Under the pieces are notes generated by a model, which saw nothing but the letters and a program-made list of their open reading frames with translations, was not told the DNA's origin and did not search any database. DNA of 64,000 nucleotides from Euclidia mi (taxonomy: Eukaryota > Arthropoda > Insecta > Lepidoptera > Erebidae), in NCBI GenBank assembly GCA_944739405.2, contig OX123191.2, positions 1,344,830 through 1,408,829 of the forward strand, written 5' to 3'. Below are positions 1-10,744 of the stretch, piece by piece. A program made the translations under genes and the position numbers. Each line of letters begins with the position of its first letter. Within the stretch, counting starts at the first letter, position 1.

Positions 1-161
1 GCTGCTTATGGCTAGGTATCATGTGAATAAATATTATCTCTTAAGAAAACGTATGTAGTTGTTTTGAAGTCACATGTGTAGATTGGCTTAAGATGGAGGC
101 AGCGATAGCCTAGTGGAGATGCGGCGATGCTATGAAGAGGGTATCTGACTACTTCCGAGTA

Positions 162-229
162 GGTAAGTTATAATTAGCGATTCAATAGAGAACTCCTGTT
201 CTCTATTGAATCGCTAATTATAACTTACC
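162..229. repeat. Perfect 32-bp-arm hairpin inside SINE-2
   Basis: The left arm (162-193) and right arm (198-229) are exact reverse complements, separated by a 4-base loop, TCCT. The right arm matches the normal SINE-2 order, so the left arm is the inverted copy. Confidence 0.9.
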
Positions 230-405
230 GCGTGCCTCGGAGAGCACGCTAATCCGTCTGTCCCGGCTACCATGATGATTTTTGACTGACGTTATGGCAT
301 CAGTACATCTGAAAAACTGAAACTAGTCTAAACCATGGAATATCGCTATCCCTTTTGCGAGGCCTAGACAGGCAGGCGCTCTATGCAAAAGCTAATATTC
401 TGCCA

Positions 406-453
406 AATCCGGTAAGAAGTGCGGACTCTGGAGTCCGCACTTCTTACCGGATT
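406..453. repeat. Perfect 23-bp-arm hairpin inside SINE-2
   Basis: The left arm (406-428) and right arm (431-453) are exact reverse complements around a 2-base loop (TG). Comparison with the SINE-2 copy at 31.5 kb suggests the left arm is the original and the right arm the inverted copy. Confidence 0.9.
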
Positions 454-487
454 GCGTTGCTACCTGGGTAGCCACTGAGATAACGAA

Positions 488-1796
488 TATAGAAGGATTG
501 TATGATATCGGTTGACTTGAAAAAATATATAGCAAGCATGTGTGCGCATAATATAACACTTGGAAAATTATAAAATACGTCTAATTAGCAAATACAATTT
601 GCAATTATTAGGGATAATAAATACATTGATAAGCACAAAGATAAATTACAGCAAAAAGGCTGCTAAGCAACATATAATCTTACTTGTGTATAAAAAATAT
701 GGCGATAATAATTATGTTTTGACTCTCAGCACTCACCGATTTTTTTAACAAGTCACACATTTTAAATAAAAGGATGAATACTTATTTTATAGACGTTAGT
801 CAAAGCAACTTTATATAGAAATGGAGTATATTCATACATAGGTACATATTACTATTACAGAAGATTCAATAAACCAAATTTTTCGAAACGATATTGTGAC
901 AGTAACCAAATTCTGAAAGATATTTTGTTTGTTTATTTGGACTGCATCGTGAATATCGGGTGTAACTCAAAGTATAACAGTACAAAGCTTGTAACTTGAG
1001 TTGAAATCTATTAAACCATCTACTGTATCATCCTATATTGAGAATACGGCGAGTGACATATCCGGAACAGATGATTGTTGCAGTCATCTCCAAGGATCCA
1101 ATTGTGTTGCCATCTCAATTGTACAATACACGACATGACAAAGTTTAGTTTGAACATCGTAATATGTAATAATTTATGTGATGTACATACTTGCAAAACT
1201 ACCTCATCAAGCCGTTTTGATGTTGAACAATTTGTTGGAAAATTACGGATATTATACGGAGGCCGCAAAAATGATGGCATAATGGTATTGGTACAACAAT
1301 ACAGTATTATGATGTATGCGATAAATGACGTCGGGGACCTCCATTATTGGATTGCAGTACCTGTGGCATTGTTAGCTTAGTTAATAAAATATGAGTATAA
1401 CTTGCAAAAATATCTGGCTATCATTTTGATTTAGGTACGTTTATCCTTTTTCAAATAAATAATTTATTTGTATACTAATAAATAAATGTTTGTTCTTGTC
1501 AATATATTATAGTCATGTAGTGTAATCTTCATCATTATCATCACGTTCGCCTTAGAACCTGAGGGCCACTTATAAGTCTACCTAGATTTCATAGAATATA
1601 AGCTTTTCGCAGTGTTACCGTCATATTTTTATATAGACTAGTATCAAAGAAATATTTACGAATACTCTGTCTCCAATTCACTGAGATATGCTAATTTTTA
1701 AAGCCAGTGATATATTCTTTGAATTAATAATACTTTTTTTTAGTAAAAGCTCGTCAAATAATCATTGCTCATAGGACCAATTGTTTTCTTTTTCAG
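488..1796. other. Intronic or upstream AT-rich sequence, no gene seen
   Basis: AT-rich sequence ahead of the first recognisable acyl-CoA synthetase exon, most likely intron. Two overlapping opposite-strand ORFs near 1020-1380 show no recognisable domain. The ATP-binding loop exon expected just upstream in this enzyme family (SGTTGLPKG-like) was not found. Confidence 0.5.
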
Positions 1797-1982
1797 AAAG
1801 AAACCAGGACTCTACTTTGGGTGTGCTGCCATTTTTCCACATATATGGTTTGTCAATAGTCTTGCTTCATAAACTGTCAGTTGGTCTGAAAATGGTGACA
1901 ATTCCGAAGTTCCATCCAGAATCTTTCGTGAATGTGCTGAGTAAACATCCTATAAACCTGATTTGTGCTGCTCCTCCTTTGG
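1797..1982 (+). CDS. Acyl-CoA synthetase exon a (partial gene)
   Basis: The acceptor is TTTTCTTTTTCAG ending at 1796 and the donor GTAAGT starts at 1983. The exon encodes RNQDSTLGVLPFFHIYG and the following LHKLSVGLKMV stretch, typical of the region just after the ATP-binding loop. It starts with two bases of a split codon, so an upstream exon must exist. Confidence 0.9.
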
Positions 1983-4900
1983 GTAAGTGTATACAATTGT
2001 TATATTTGTAATAGCGATAGCCTAGTCGAGAGACGACAGACCGCTACGCAGAAGGTCATGGATACGAATCCATGGCGGCACGAATGACTTTTCGAAGTTA
2101 TATGCGTAATAAATTAATTAGTAGTTATCACGTGCTAAACCGTGAAGGAACGTTGTGTGAAAACCTGCATGTCTTAGAGCTCTCCATACTGTTTTCGAAG
2201 CACATGGCTAACCCGCACTTGGCCAGCGTGGACTATGGCCTTGCCCTTCTCATCGTGAGAAGAGGCCCGTACCTAGCAGTACAACAGTAGTCATACGGGG
2301 ATAATGGTGACACGTTCTTATAGTGAGCACACGAACGCGTGCGTGCATGCGTTCGTGTGAGTGCCCTCAGTGTTCAAACGGCGTCCGTGCACACAAATTA
2401 CAATCTAATAAAACGCGACAATCATTTAACAAAAAATATTTATATATTTATTATTTATTATATTTTTTAATGCAATAAAATGTATCTTTGAAGGAATCCG
2501 TCTTATCATACTACCTATTGATTGGTATTAAAGAATTACCTCTATCTTATGCAGCTGATTCGATACTTGATTAGTTAGATAAGGGTTTTCGATGAATAGT
2601 TGAACTGGCACGACATTAAAAAATATATGTTTGTAAAAGTTACTTGTTAAGTGTACAATCATATTCTGTTCCAAGTCCTGATCTATGTATACTACCTAAT
2701 ATAATAAAGTCGAAAAGTTTTTGTGGTTGGTTAGTTGCTTGAACCCATGATTATTATTTTTGTATTAGATAGTCCATTTGTCGATGAATTGAATGTAGAT
2801 CATTAAGAATTTAACTTCAACTTGGACGCTCATCAGCGTCACATTATGGCCTAAATGAATAAATGATTTTGACTTTGCTATATAACATCACGCTATGAAC
2901 CTCGGTTATTTGCAGGTAGTAGAGCCTTGCTGATTTCATCATGAATGGGCTGGCTCGACCGGGGAATTACTACTCTCTCACAGAAAATCGACGTAAAGTA
3001 ACAGAACCTAAACTGTTGCGTTTCACTCGGTGTGTGAGAGTGCCGGAGGCCCTATCCCTATTCCTTCTCCCTCATCCTACTCCTCATCCTATCCCTTTTC
3101 CCAACCCAAGGGGCGGCAAAGCACTTGTGACTCCCGTGGTGTTGCTTGTGTCCATGGCCGGCGGTAATTGCTTACCACCTGGTGATCCATCTGCTCGTTT
3201 GCCGCCTATTACCATAAAAAAATATTTTGTCCAAATAACGCGGGTGTATGTTAGTTATGTATAAAGACATAATATTAATAGTTCGTACATGTCTTACTTT
3301 CAGTATTATTTGTCGGCTCACATCCTTCAGTAACGAGAGAACATTTAGCATCAGTGAAAACCATCACGTCGGGAGCTGCTCCATTGCCCAGAAATGATGT
3401 ATTAAAAGTACTTGAAAAATCTAAGGTATATATTATTATATTACCATGCAAGTATGAGGTTTGTTATCTGTGTCAATAACTTTTTGCGTTTCTACAGTTT
3501 CTGGGATAATCTATATGCCTGCTTTTTTGTAACAATGCCCATTCTAAGAATAAACCTGTTACGCGGGACACGTTTAAAACATTCAATCAACAGATACAAA
3601 GAACACCCATTATTTCCAACATATCAAAACATAATTATGTTTATTAAATCCGCTGAACTGTATGAAAGAATAAAAAAAAAGTATTAACAAAGATTTCGTC
3701 TCACCCAGCATAAAATCTATATTGAACTATTGTTATAATAATTATACAGGGTGTCACAAGACCCATCACCAAGCTGAAGTCTACTCGTTGTGGACATCAT
3801 GCCAAGTCATACTACCTGGAAACCACTTTTTTTTAAGATTTCACATTTTTTAAACCGCAATTAAAAGCGCGCGCGTGCAATGCTCGAAATAACTACTTAT
3901 CCATGGGGTCATAGGGCATCTAAAGAACATATTGGCGGGGTAAATGCATCGACTTTGTGCCTAATTAGCAAAAATCCATACTAACTTTGAGCCACAATAT
4001 CTTCTGAACCAGTAATTTCCCAGGTATGGTGCCAAAGTAAAAAATGTTCGTAGTGATTGGTACAACATGGGATTTCAGTTTTCGTTAAGGGTCTTTTTAC
4101 ACCTTGTATATTATACACAAAACTCAGATAATTGCAAGCTAATCTATCGGCGTTTATTGCAACATACCTAATACCAGGTGGTCTTGATATCGATATTTAT
4201 TATCTGACAATTACGATCAATGTCGTAATTATCAGCAAATATATACTATTTATGACTGCAAGAAAATATAAACAAATTATGATAATATATTTTTTTTATG
4301 GTAAGGATCGTAATTTTTTGGCATGCGTCATCGTTCAAACAAATCACCTGATGGTTAACGAATATCACTACCCCTGGTCACCAGCAACCTCAAAGGAGTC
4401 ACAAGTGCGTTGCCGATCTGGATAGCGAAATGTAATAAGAGGAGGAGTGGAGTGGGGCTCCAAGCACTCTTACTCACCAAACGAAACACAACAGTATAGA
4501 TACTGTTTCTTTAGGTAAACATTTTGGTAGACGGTTGGTTTGGTTTGTGGTGACGGATTAAGAATACGGAATGTCACCACCCCATATCTTCCCATGGGTG
4601 TCGTAAGAGCCGACAGAGGGAGCATATTGTGCAGAGAACAGCACTGTAAAAGAAGGGAAACTTGATACAAACCCTATACCAACCCGTTTGGCCAGCGTGC
4701 TATAGTAGGCCAAGTCCTCCTTTCAAAGGAGAGGCCTAGTCCAGCAGTGGACTGTTAAAGGCTGATGATGATGATGATGGTTTTACCCGGTCAAGCCGGT
4801 TTTGTATATAAACTGGAAAAATGCATGACAGAAAGAGAAAAGTGGGCGTTTAATATGCCTCTGCCTACCCCTTCGGGGAAACAGGCGTGAGTCTATGTAT

Positions 4901-6954
4901 GTATGTATGTATGTAGAAAGAGAAAAATACGATCAATCTATACAATTCAGCAACTTTAGGAATCCTATTAATACGCCTTGATATTTCATCATAAATATTT
5001 ACGGTTGAAAAAAGGAAATTTGTACACGCGTAACAATCTGTCTTTTTGTGCACATCAATATTGTTTTGACGTCTTTGCCTTCTTGTTTTTGTAACGCTTA
5101 TTAAGGCTTATTTTATTTTGAAAAAGTAGGCATCCAGTAAGGATTATTTTCTGTATTTGCGACGCGAGTTTAAAAAGATTTTAGAAGTTTTTACGACGAA
5201 TCACCGTGTGTGAGACTTGTTAGAAACAAAGTTGCAAGTTTTTGCTTCCGTGCTGGAGAGTGACAAATTTATCGAACGATTTGAACAATTAAAATGTAAT
5301 CTACAACACCTGTTAGTTAAACTTGGATAATCTTCTTGTAAGACTTAAAAAGCAAATTATCAAAACACTAGTAATATTAGTATTATTAGCCTACTCCAAT
5401 AAATCCATGCCTTCTTTGCCTTAGATGTGTATATTAACAGATGGGAATAGAACCCTTAATTTCTGCATTGTGTTTAGATGCTTTATCCCATGACAAAATA
5501 TTAGCCCCAGATATATAGTTTGTAGAGCCTTGCTGGTTCCAGCATGAAGGCTCGCTCGACCGGGGAAGTACTACCCGAATGAAACTAACTTTATCTGTAC
5601 TGTTCTTTTGGTGAGTTAGAGTGCCTGAGGCACCTTCCTTTTCAAAGAGCGGCAACGTACTTGTAACTCTTCTGGTGCGGCTTGTAATCGTTAACCATGA
5701 GGCGATCCGATTTCCCGTTTGTCGTCTATTACATAAAAAGTTGTTCCGCTATTAGGTACTGGCCTCTTCTCTCTGTGTGAAGAGTTAGACCGCAGTGACT
5801 TATTACTTTTTTCGTACTTTTTAACATGATTTATTTTACAATTTTCAGCCCGGTACCAACTTCCTAAACATATACGGCTTGACAGAAACAGCTCCACTAG
5901 CAGTTGCAATGACACCAGGCTCTGACAGCTACTCAACAGTAGGCTATGGAATATCAAACACCGAGTTGAGGATTGTTGACTCAAACTTGCAGCCTTTAGG
6001 TCCGGATTCGGTGAGTTATAAGTTCATTATTCATATAGGTTTCAAAGCAACACTTATCAATTTGATGACATTTTTGTAGCTTAAAAATTCAAGTAATAAT
6101 AATATCCTCAACTACTGCGTGGAAGCAGAAAGGCATTTTGAAAAAAAATAATTCCGCAGTGGGTTAAACTTAATTTTGATGATCGTGAGTATTTTGTAGT
6201 ATTTACAATAATTACTTGTAGAATCTTTTGATATTTTCCAGGTCGGTGAACTTTTAATTCGAGGTCCTCAAGTGATGAAAGGTTACAGAAATAATCCTAC
6301 AGCCACAAAGGACTCGATTACAGAAGATGGTTGGTTTAAGACTGGTGACCTAGCTAGTATAGACAAAGACGGAGTTGTCACTATAGCTGATAGACTAAAG
6401 GAATTAATTAAGGTAAGTTGTAGAATGGAAATTTACAATTAAAATAACTTTACATTATTACAAATTTAACAAAAACACAACGTAGCGGAAAATAATATTC
6501 AAAATAGATTACATTGATAGAATTGGCCACATTCCAAAGATCTTTTTAAATAAAAAATATAATCACACGCTCACCTGAATGTAAAACACCCATTACTTTT
6601 TCATCAGATTATGACGTTTCATTGATTTAATTCAAACACAAACTTTGTATTTCATTTTTACAGGTTAAAGGATACCAAGTACCGCCAGCAGAATTGGAGA
6701 ATGTTCTAAAAGAGCATCCAGGTGTTCTAGATGCTGCTGTTATTGGAATTCCTGATGCAAGAAGTGGAGAAGTACCTAAAGCTTTTGTTGTATTAAAAGA
6801 TGGACATAACGTAGAAGCTGAAGAAATAATGTCGTTTGTAGCAAAGCGAGTAGCAGAATATAAAAGACTGAAAGATATTATGTTCTTGGATGCATTGCCG
6901 AAAAATCCTTCAGGCAAAATGTTGAAAAGAGTACTAAAAGAAAAATACTGTTAA
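1797..6954 (+). CDS. Acyl-CoA synthetase / 4-coumarate-CoA ligase-like (AMP-binding) gene, 3' part, five exons
   Basis: This is the C-terminal part of an ANL-superfamily enzyme, which activates a carboxylate with ATP to an acyl-adenylate and then transfers it to CoA. Exons are 1797-1982, 3304-3425, 5849-6010, 6242-6412 and 6664-6954. All introns are GT-AG and the phases join to give about 309 residues. Visible family signatures in order: LGVLPFFHIYG, TITSGAAPLP, the adenylate-binding NIYGLTET, GWFKTGDLAS with its conserved Asp, the hinge DRLKELIKVKGYQV, and the catalytic-lysine motif LPKNPSGKML. Full-length relatives are about 530-560 residues, so the N-terminal third or more lies upstream of the window. 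The protein ends in KYC, not the SKL-type peroxisomal signal of firefly luciferase. Insect luciferase-like proteins without light emission are common; the substrate cannot be told from sequence. No clear polyadenylation signal lies close to the stop; the first AATAAA noticed is near 7475. Confidence 0.93.
1990..2310 (+). repeat. SINE-2B copy in intron
   Basis: A tRNA-headed SINE with ATAGCGATAGCCTAG at the start and a B-box-like GGATACGAATCC. It shares its head with SINE-2 but has a different 3' part (CTAACCCGCACTTGGCCAGC, then GTGGACTATGGCC). Related copies lie at 32718-33003, 37387-37640 and 51690-51965. Confidence 0.7.
2328..2359. repeat. 11-bp inverted repeat near SINE-2B end
   Basis: CACACGAACGC at 2328-2338 pairs with GCGTTCGTGTG at 2349-2359 around a 10-base loop of GTGC-like repeats. 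No function assigned. Confidence 0.6.
2914..3228 (+). repeat. Family-D LINE 3'-tail repeat in intron
   Basis: A dispersed repeat with TAGAGCCTTGCTG, GGCTCGACCGGGG, GGCGGCAAAGCACTTGTGAC and a terminal block GCCTATTACCATAAAAAA. Related pieces lie at 5518-5745 and 52270-52445, with a minus-strand piece near 4290-4420. From general knowledge of moth genomes this resembles the 3' end of a CR1/Zenon-type LINE; that name is inference. Confidence 0.6.
3304..3425 (+). CDS. Acyl-CoA synthetase exon b
   Basis: The acceptor TACTTTCAG ends at 3303 and the donor GTATAT starts at 3426. The split codon with exon a gives Val. The exon encodes FVGSHPSVTREHLASVKT then ITSGAAPLPRNDVLKV, matching the region before the adenylate-binding motif. 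Confidence 0.9.
3744..4109. mobile_element. Candidate TIR element with ATACAGGGTGT ends
   Basis: ATACAGGGTGT at 3744-3754 and ACACCTTGTAT at 4099-4109 are inverted repeats with one mismatch, bounding 366 bp without coding sequence. The termini look like those of short non-autonomous DNA elements, but 11 bp is weak evidence and no second copy was seen in this window. Confidence 0.35.
4290..4425 (-). repeat. Family-D tail fragment, minus strand
   Basis: On the minus strand this reads as the family-D tail: ACGCACTTGTGACTCC, then a pyrimidine-rich block, the ACCATCAGGTGATTTG motif and a terminal CCATAAAAAAA. It is a truncated copy in intron 2. Confidence 0.55.
4540..4775 (+). repeat. LINE-like 3' tail with (GAT)n end
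   Basis: Contains CACCCCATATCTTCCC, GGGTGTCGTAAGAG, CTTTCAAAGGAGAGGCCTAG and CAGCAGTGGACTGTTAAAGG, and ends in a GATGATGATGATG run. The same blocks occur on the minus strand at 41805-42045. The GAT-repeat end resembles RTE-type LINEs or SINEs that use their machinery (inference). Confidence 0.65.
4840..4917 (+). repeat. SINE tail plus (TATG)n microsatellite
   Basis: CTACCCCTTCGGGGAAACAG followed by GCGTGAGTC and then five TATG units. The same tail motif ends the SINE-1 copies, so this is probably a 5'-truncated relative. Confidence 0.6.
5518..5745 (+). repeat. Family-D LINE 3'-tail repeat in intron
   Basis: TAGAGCCTTGCTGGTTCC, GGCTCGCTCGACCGGGG, GCGGCAACGTACTTGTAACT and CGTCTATTACATAAAAAG match the copy at 2914-3228 in the same order. 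It lies in intron 2, upstream of exon c. Confidence 0.6.
5849..6010 (+). CDS. Acyl-CoA synthetase exon c (adenylate-binding motif)
   Basis: The acceptor ACAATTTTCAG ends at 5848 and the donor GTGAGT starts at 6011. It encodes PGTNFLNIYGLTETAP, containing the YGLTE core motif of AMP-binding enzymes, then the GYGISNTELRIVD segment. In phase with exons b and d. Confidence 0.93.
6242..6412 (+). CDS. Acyl-CoA synthetase exon d (TGD motif)
   Basis: The acceptor TATTTTCCAG ends at 6241 and the donor GTAAGT starts at 6413. It encodes VGELLIRGPQVMKGY, then GWFKTGDLASIDKDG and DRLKELIK. The TGD aspartate binds the ribose in this family. Confidence 0.93.
6664..6954 (+). CDS. Acyl-CoA synthetase terminal exon
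   Basis: The acceptor CATTTTTACAG ends at 6663. It encodes VKGYQVPPAELENVLKEHPG, then the C-terminal subdomain with PKNPSGKMLKRVLKEKYC and a TAA stop at 6952-6954. The Lys in PSGKML is the conserved adenylation lysine. No peroxisomal SKL-type ending. Confidence 0.93.
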   Translation, partial: VKGYQVPPAELENVLKEHPGVLDAAVIGIPDARSGEVPKAFVVLKDGHNVEAEEIMSFVAKRVAEYKRLKDIMFLDALPKNPSGKMLKRVLKEKYC

Positions 6955-9136
6955 ATATAGATTAATAGTTAAATATAGGTATATTTTAAAGTATACATAA
7001 TATGTCACGAGAATATTCATTAATTTCTTGTTACTTGATACAGTAAAAATATATGAAATATTAATATGCACTTCCAGAAATGTGCATATTCGGTACTTAA
7101 CCGTTGTAAATAGTTTATCATTAATATACCTATTCCTGATAGTTTCAAAATCATCGGTGGTAAAATATATTTTTAAAAAGCAAGTTGGACAACAATGTTA
7201 TCACTTTAATATTTTTAATGAAGTAAAAGCGACATGGTCAATAATAATACGTTAAACAATGAGCTCTATCATTTTTTAAATAATATTCTAAAGAAAAATT
7301 ATTATGATCAAGTCAAACATATGTAATCACTAAATATAGTGTAGTCACAAATTCTGTAAAAATATGATTATTTACAGAATTTAACAAATAATAGGTATTT
7401 TGAATACTTATAAATATTTTTTGAATACATATAATTACTACCATGCTCAGAGTGTTAACTGAAAAAAGTATCTGAATAAACTGAATGCATTCCCAAGAAT
7501 TTTTTATTTACTCCAATGAAAATAAAACTTGTCAGACAAAATTACATCACATGCATAAGGCCAATTTTATTCATACTGACTCTATCTTATCATTGTTATA
7601 ACTTATCAAACAATTTGTAGCCACCAGCTGTACTATTAGCATTTTGAAAAGTCGCCAAAAATGTATCATGGTTATTTATTATGAGGATCAGCCGCAAAAT
7701 GTAGAAAAGCCACGATACGTGCTTTCATAACGACTGAGCATTTCCAACTGACATGCCACGTTTCAATTTACAATTCGATAATGCATGTTCATTTTTTTCT
7801 TTTTCTCTATTTACTTAAATTATATACTAAAGACTGTGGCTGGCAGCTTTAGAATCTTCTTAAAGAGTGAGTTTGAAATTTTCGCCGAGTTTCTTATTAA
7901 CTTAGGAACTGGAAATAGCTACTGTGTATTTTACAACAAAGCGGGTAACGGCCATCTTAATTTATTCGCTCAAAATATACTCTTGTAATCCTTAAAACTT
8001 AATGGAAGTAACTAATTTTGGCTTGATATTAGCGAAAACTTTTTAGGCCAGACTTACAAAGTAAGGGACTACGCCAGAATTAAATTATTAAAAAATGTAA
8101 AGGCAAATTTATATTGCGCAAGAATTTAAAAGTTCATGAGTGTATTTTCCAGAGAGTATTACAAATTATTATACATACTTATCAGGGATTAAAGTAAAAG
8201 CAAAAAAGAGTCTACGTGAAAGAAGCTCTTTGCTTCCTGACGACATAAAACTAACGAACATTAAACTTTATTTCAGTACAGAAATTTCTTGAGCTACTCT
8301 TTGCCACTAGTTCGAAGAAAATAATCTTTAGCGAGAGAATATTTTAAAACTTCAACTAAACCTTTAAATAATACTCTCAGTTGAAATAGCAGTTCTAGAG
8401 TTTGAGCATAGAGTCGAAATTTGAATGAAATCAAGTCTTGGTAACAATGATCTAAACTCATTAAAGCTACTTTTGAATCCCATAACTATCAAGTCCAGGT
8501 ACTCTGGACGACCGAATCTACTATCTGAACGTCAACTAGTGAAAATAAGCACATTACTAAATTGGCCCGACAAAGACAAAACCATTTAAGTCCTGCTGTT
8601 TTCATCCTGTTTTGTTGAAATTTAGATCTTGCGTCACACCGTGATGTAAGACATTTTATTGATATTGTCTTCAAAATGGTGGTACTCTTCATATTTCCGT
8701 GAATTTCCTGAAGCTAACCTAGATCTGTAATAAAATGTGCTCAGACTAATTTTATAAGTTCAAGTAATATGTACGAAAAGGCTTTCTGATAAATCATGAT
8801 GAAGATGTTACAGATAAAAGACTATTCCAACGGAAAAAAAACACAACATTTCTAGCACAGCGTTATCGTTATGATTGTTACATAAGATTTTAAAATTTTG
8901 ATCGATGGCAGAGGATGATGACGACTTCACGTTATACTTCAGAGTAGCAAGAGACAGATAACAATTTAATACGCAATACACAACGCGCTCCACTAACATT
9001 TTAAAGTTAAGTACTTCTGAATGTTGGAGATGGGCGGAGTGTATATATAGCAGTCTACTGGTGGAAACCACGCAACGAGACTATCGTTGTCTGTGTTATC
9101 GATTTGAAAGTCACTAGTCTAATGCTGTCTAAATAT
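6955..9136. other. AT-rich 3' flank, no gene seen
   Basis: Holds the 3' UTR of the acyl-CoA synthetase gene and then intergenic DNA. Short ORFs here are unremarkable. No repeat recognisable from the rest of the window was found. Confidence 0.5.
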
Positions 9137-9366
9137 GTTTTTTTTTTCATATCGTCACGCCTGTATAAATTTCGCCTTATGAATTTTAGGTCCCAAGTAA
9201 TAGGGAGCGAGCCTATTGCCTGTGCCGGGCACATCGCCAGACTCCGTGCTGCTACCGAGAATTAGGAAAAACCCATTAACACTTTTGCCTGACTCGGGAG
9301 TCAAACCCAGGACATCCCGATCAGCAGACGTTTCCGTCTATACTATCCACTGGACCACGGAGGCAG
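9137..9366 (-). repeat. SINE-1 copy, minus strand
   Basis: Read on the minus strand it begins with CTGCCTCCGTGGTCCAGTGG (tRNA-like A box), followed by a B-box region, TGCCCGGC, GGCTCGCTCCCTATTACTTG, and ends CAGGCGTGACG with an A-rich tail (T-run at 9137-9147 on +). The same family lies at 22671-22934, 31211-31478, 39205-39612 and in the insertion at 63504-63896. Confidence 0.8.
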
Positions 9367-9779
9367 TTTAAATCTTTATATACAAAGTAAATGCATATAC
9401 AGCATCAATAGTGTTACGCGACGGTGTAAAAGCACTCAAACAGATCACCCTCCCACCAGTTCCAGGTTAACCTGTCGCCATTTCTGAAAGTATAATGGGA
9501 ATCTCGGATTAAACTAAAGTTTTAATTAGTTGCAATAGTGAATTGGCAAAGTAAGAACGTCCGTTTTCGGAAACAACGCCATATTTGAAATTCAAATGGG
9601 CGTACTGTTGCTATACAATTATTTCTAATATCCTGTGTTACATTTATTCTTATTCAATTTTACTTTCGAGAGGTATAATTTTATTGTCAATTATGTTTCT
9701 ATGTTGTTGTTCTCCTTGTTCATGCCTACTGTTGGTTTAGATTTGAATGGTGTATAGAAACTTGATTTTGAGTGGGATA

Positions 9780-10402
9780 TATGGGCGCAAATTAATATAT
9801 AATGATTATATTGTTACGAAAATGTTACTAATATTTAAGATTGATATTTAAATAATTATTTGTGAACACAGAACTGAGAACTTCACTACTTTATAATATT
9901 AGACACTGTATTGGCTGCTTAACTGTTTTATAAAGATTGGGTATTTAATTTATCGCTTAGTTATTAAGATAACTCCTGAAACTTTCAAAGTAAAATCAAT
10001 TAGTATTAAATAACATTATTCTGACACTTATTTTTACGGTAATAAATAACATGCGTTTATATTTGCATCCTGTTGACAATGTTGTAAAGCAGCGTTTGGT
10101 TAATAAAATAAAATTGTTATTCGTGTAAAATAAATAATTTGATGTTGTGCAAAATTCATTACAATATTAATGTCGATTTTTGATTAGTTTATAATTAATC
10201 GTACAGTAATTTCAATTATATGTTGAAAAGGAGTTGTTAAACGTTACATTAAGTGTAATGACGGTTAGTGTATAAAAAGGACTGTAACTCGCATTTTAAT
10301 TCAATTCTGTGCTAGAAATCAACTGATGATTAAACTAAGTAATATTACGTGAGTGTTTTTATTATGGAGTCTGGACACCATAACCCTGGCGTAGCGCCGA
10401 CA
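9780..10402 (+). repeat. 5' LTR of an LTR-flanked element
   Basis: This 623-bp block recurs at 14109-14731 with no difference that I could find by eye. It runs from TATGGGCGCAAATT to GTAGCGCCGACA. The flanking GATA at 9776-9779 matches GATA at 14732-14735, a candidate 4-bp target duplication. The ends are not a clean TG...CA: the first two bases TA precede TGGG in both copies. Confidence 0.85.
10271..10279 (+). promoter_or_regulatory. TATA box in 5' LTR
   Basis: TATAAAAAG stands about 130 bp before the LTR end, a normal place for an LTR promoter. The predicted start would be about 30 bp downstream, near 10301-10310. The same sequence is at 14600-14608 in the 3' LTR. Confidence 0.5.
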
Positions 10403-10744
10403 GCAGCGGTTGGATAAACGCCCCCTAAGAGACTTCAGGATCTACGGTTGGCGCGAGAGCGATGGGTCTCTTGGCTTGGCCGCCATTACCAATGATGACC
10501 TGAAGACTGATGCGACAAGCGCTTGGAAGTCGTGTTTGGCGCTAGTCAACCCTGATCGGAGACCACACGGTGTGTCGGAATTATGGCGAGCACGTCTACA
10601 CTTCGCGTGAGGCCACGTGCGAGCGAGAGCGACAGAGCGACTACGACGGGGTGCACGCACCGGGGTGTGCTGTGGCGTGAACGCTGTTCTGCTCCGAGTG
10701 CTACCAGAGGTTGCAGATGCGGGTTGTTGATGCACTGACCACAG
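10403..10744 (+). other. GC-rich leader of LTR element, possible first exon
   Basis: Unlike its surroundings this block is GC-rich and open on both strands (66 codons on +, 97 on -), with no recognised domain. It ends in CCACAG followed by GTATTT, a plausible splice donor. It may be captured host sequence or a long untranslated leader; nothing shows that it is translated. Confidence 0.4.

Larger units (their letters stand above)
94..487 (+). repeat. SINE-2 copy carrying two fold-back hairpins
   Basis: This is a copy of a dispersed tRNA-headed SINE that I call SINE-2, recognised by GCGATAGCCTAGTGG near its start, TGCCTCGGAGAGCACG in the middle and AAACCATGGAATATCG further on. The same order of blocks occurs at 31523-31911, which serves as an undisturbed reference. 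Here the B-box region is missing and an inverted copy of the next block stands in its place. A second inverted duplication sits near the 3' end. Boundaries are approximate because no target duplication was found. Confidence 0.7.

Noticed and set aside
1020..1380. Overlapping ORFs of 86 and 101 codons as an upstream acyl-CoA synthetase exon
   Set aside because: Neither frame matches the expected ATP-binding loop region, and there are no convincing splice signals around a matching block.
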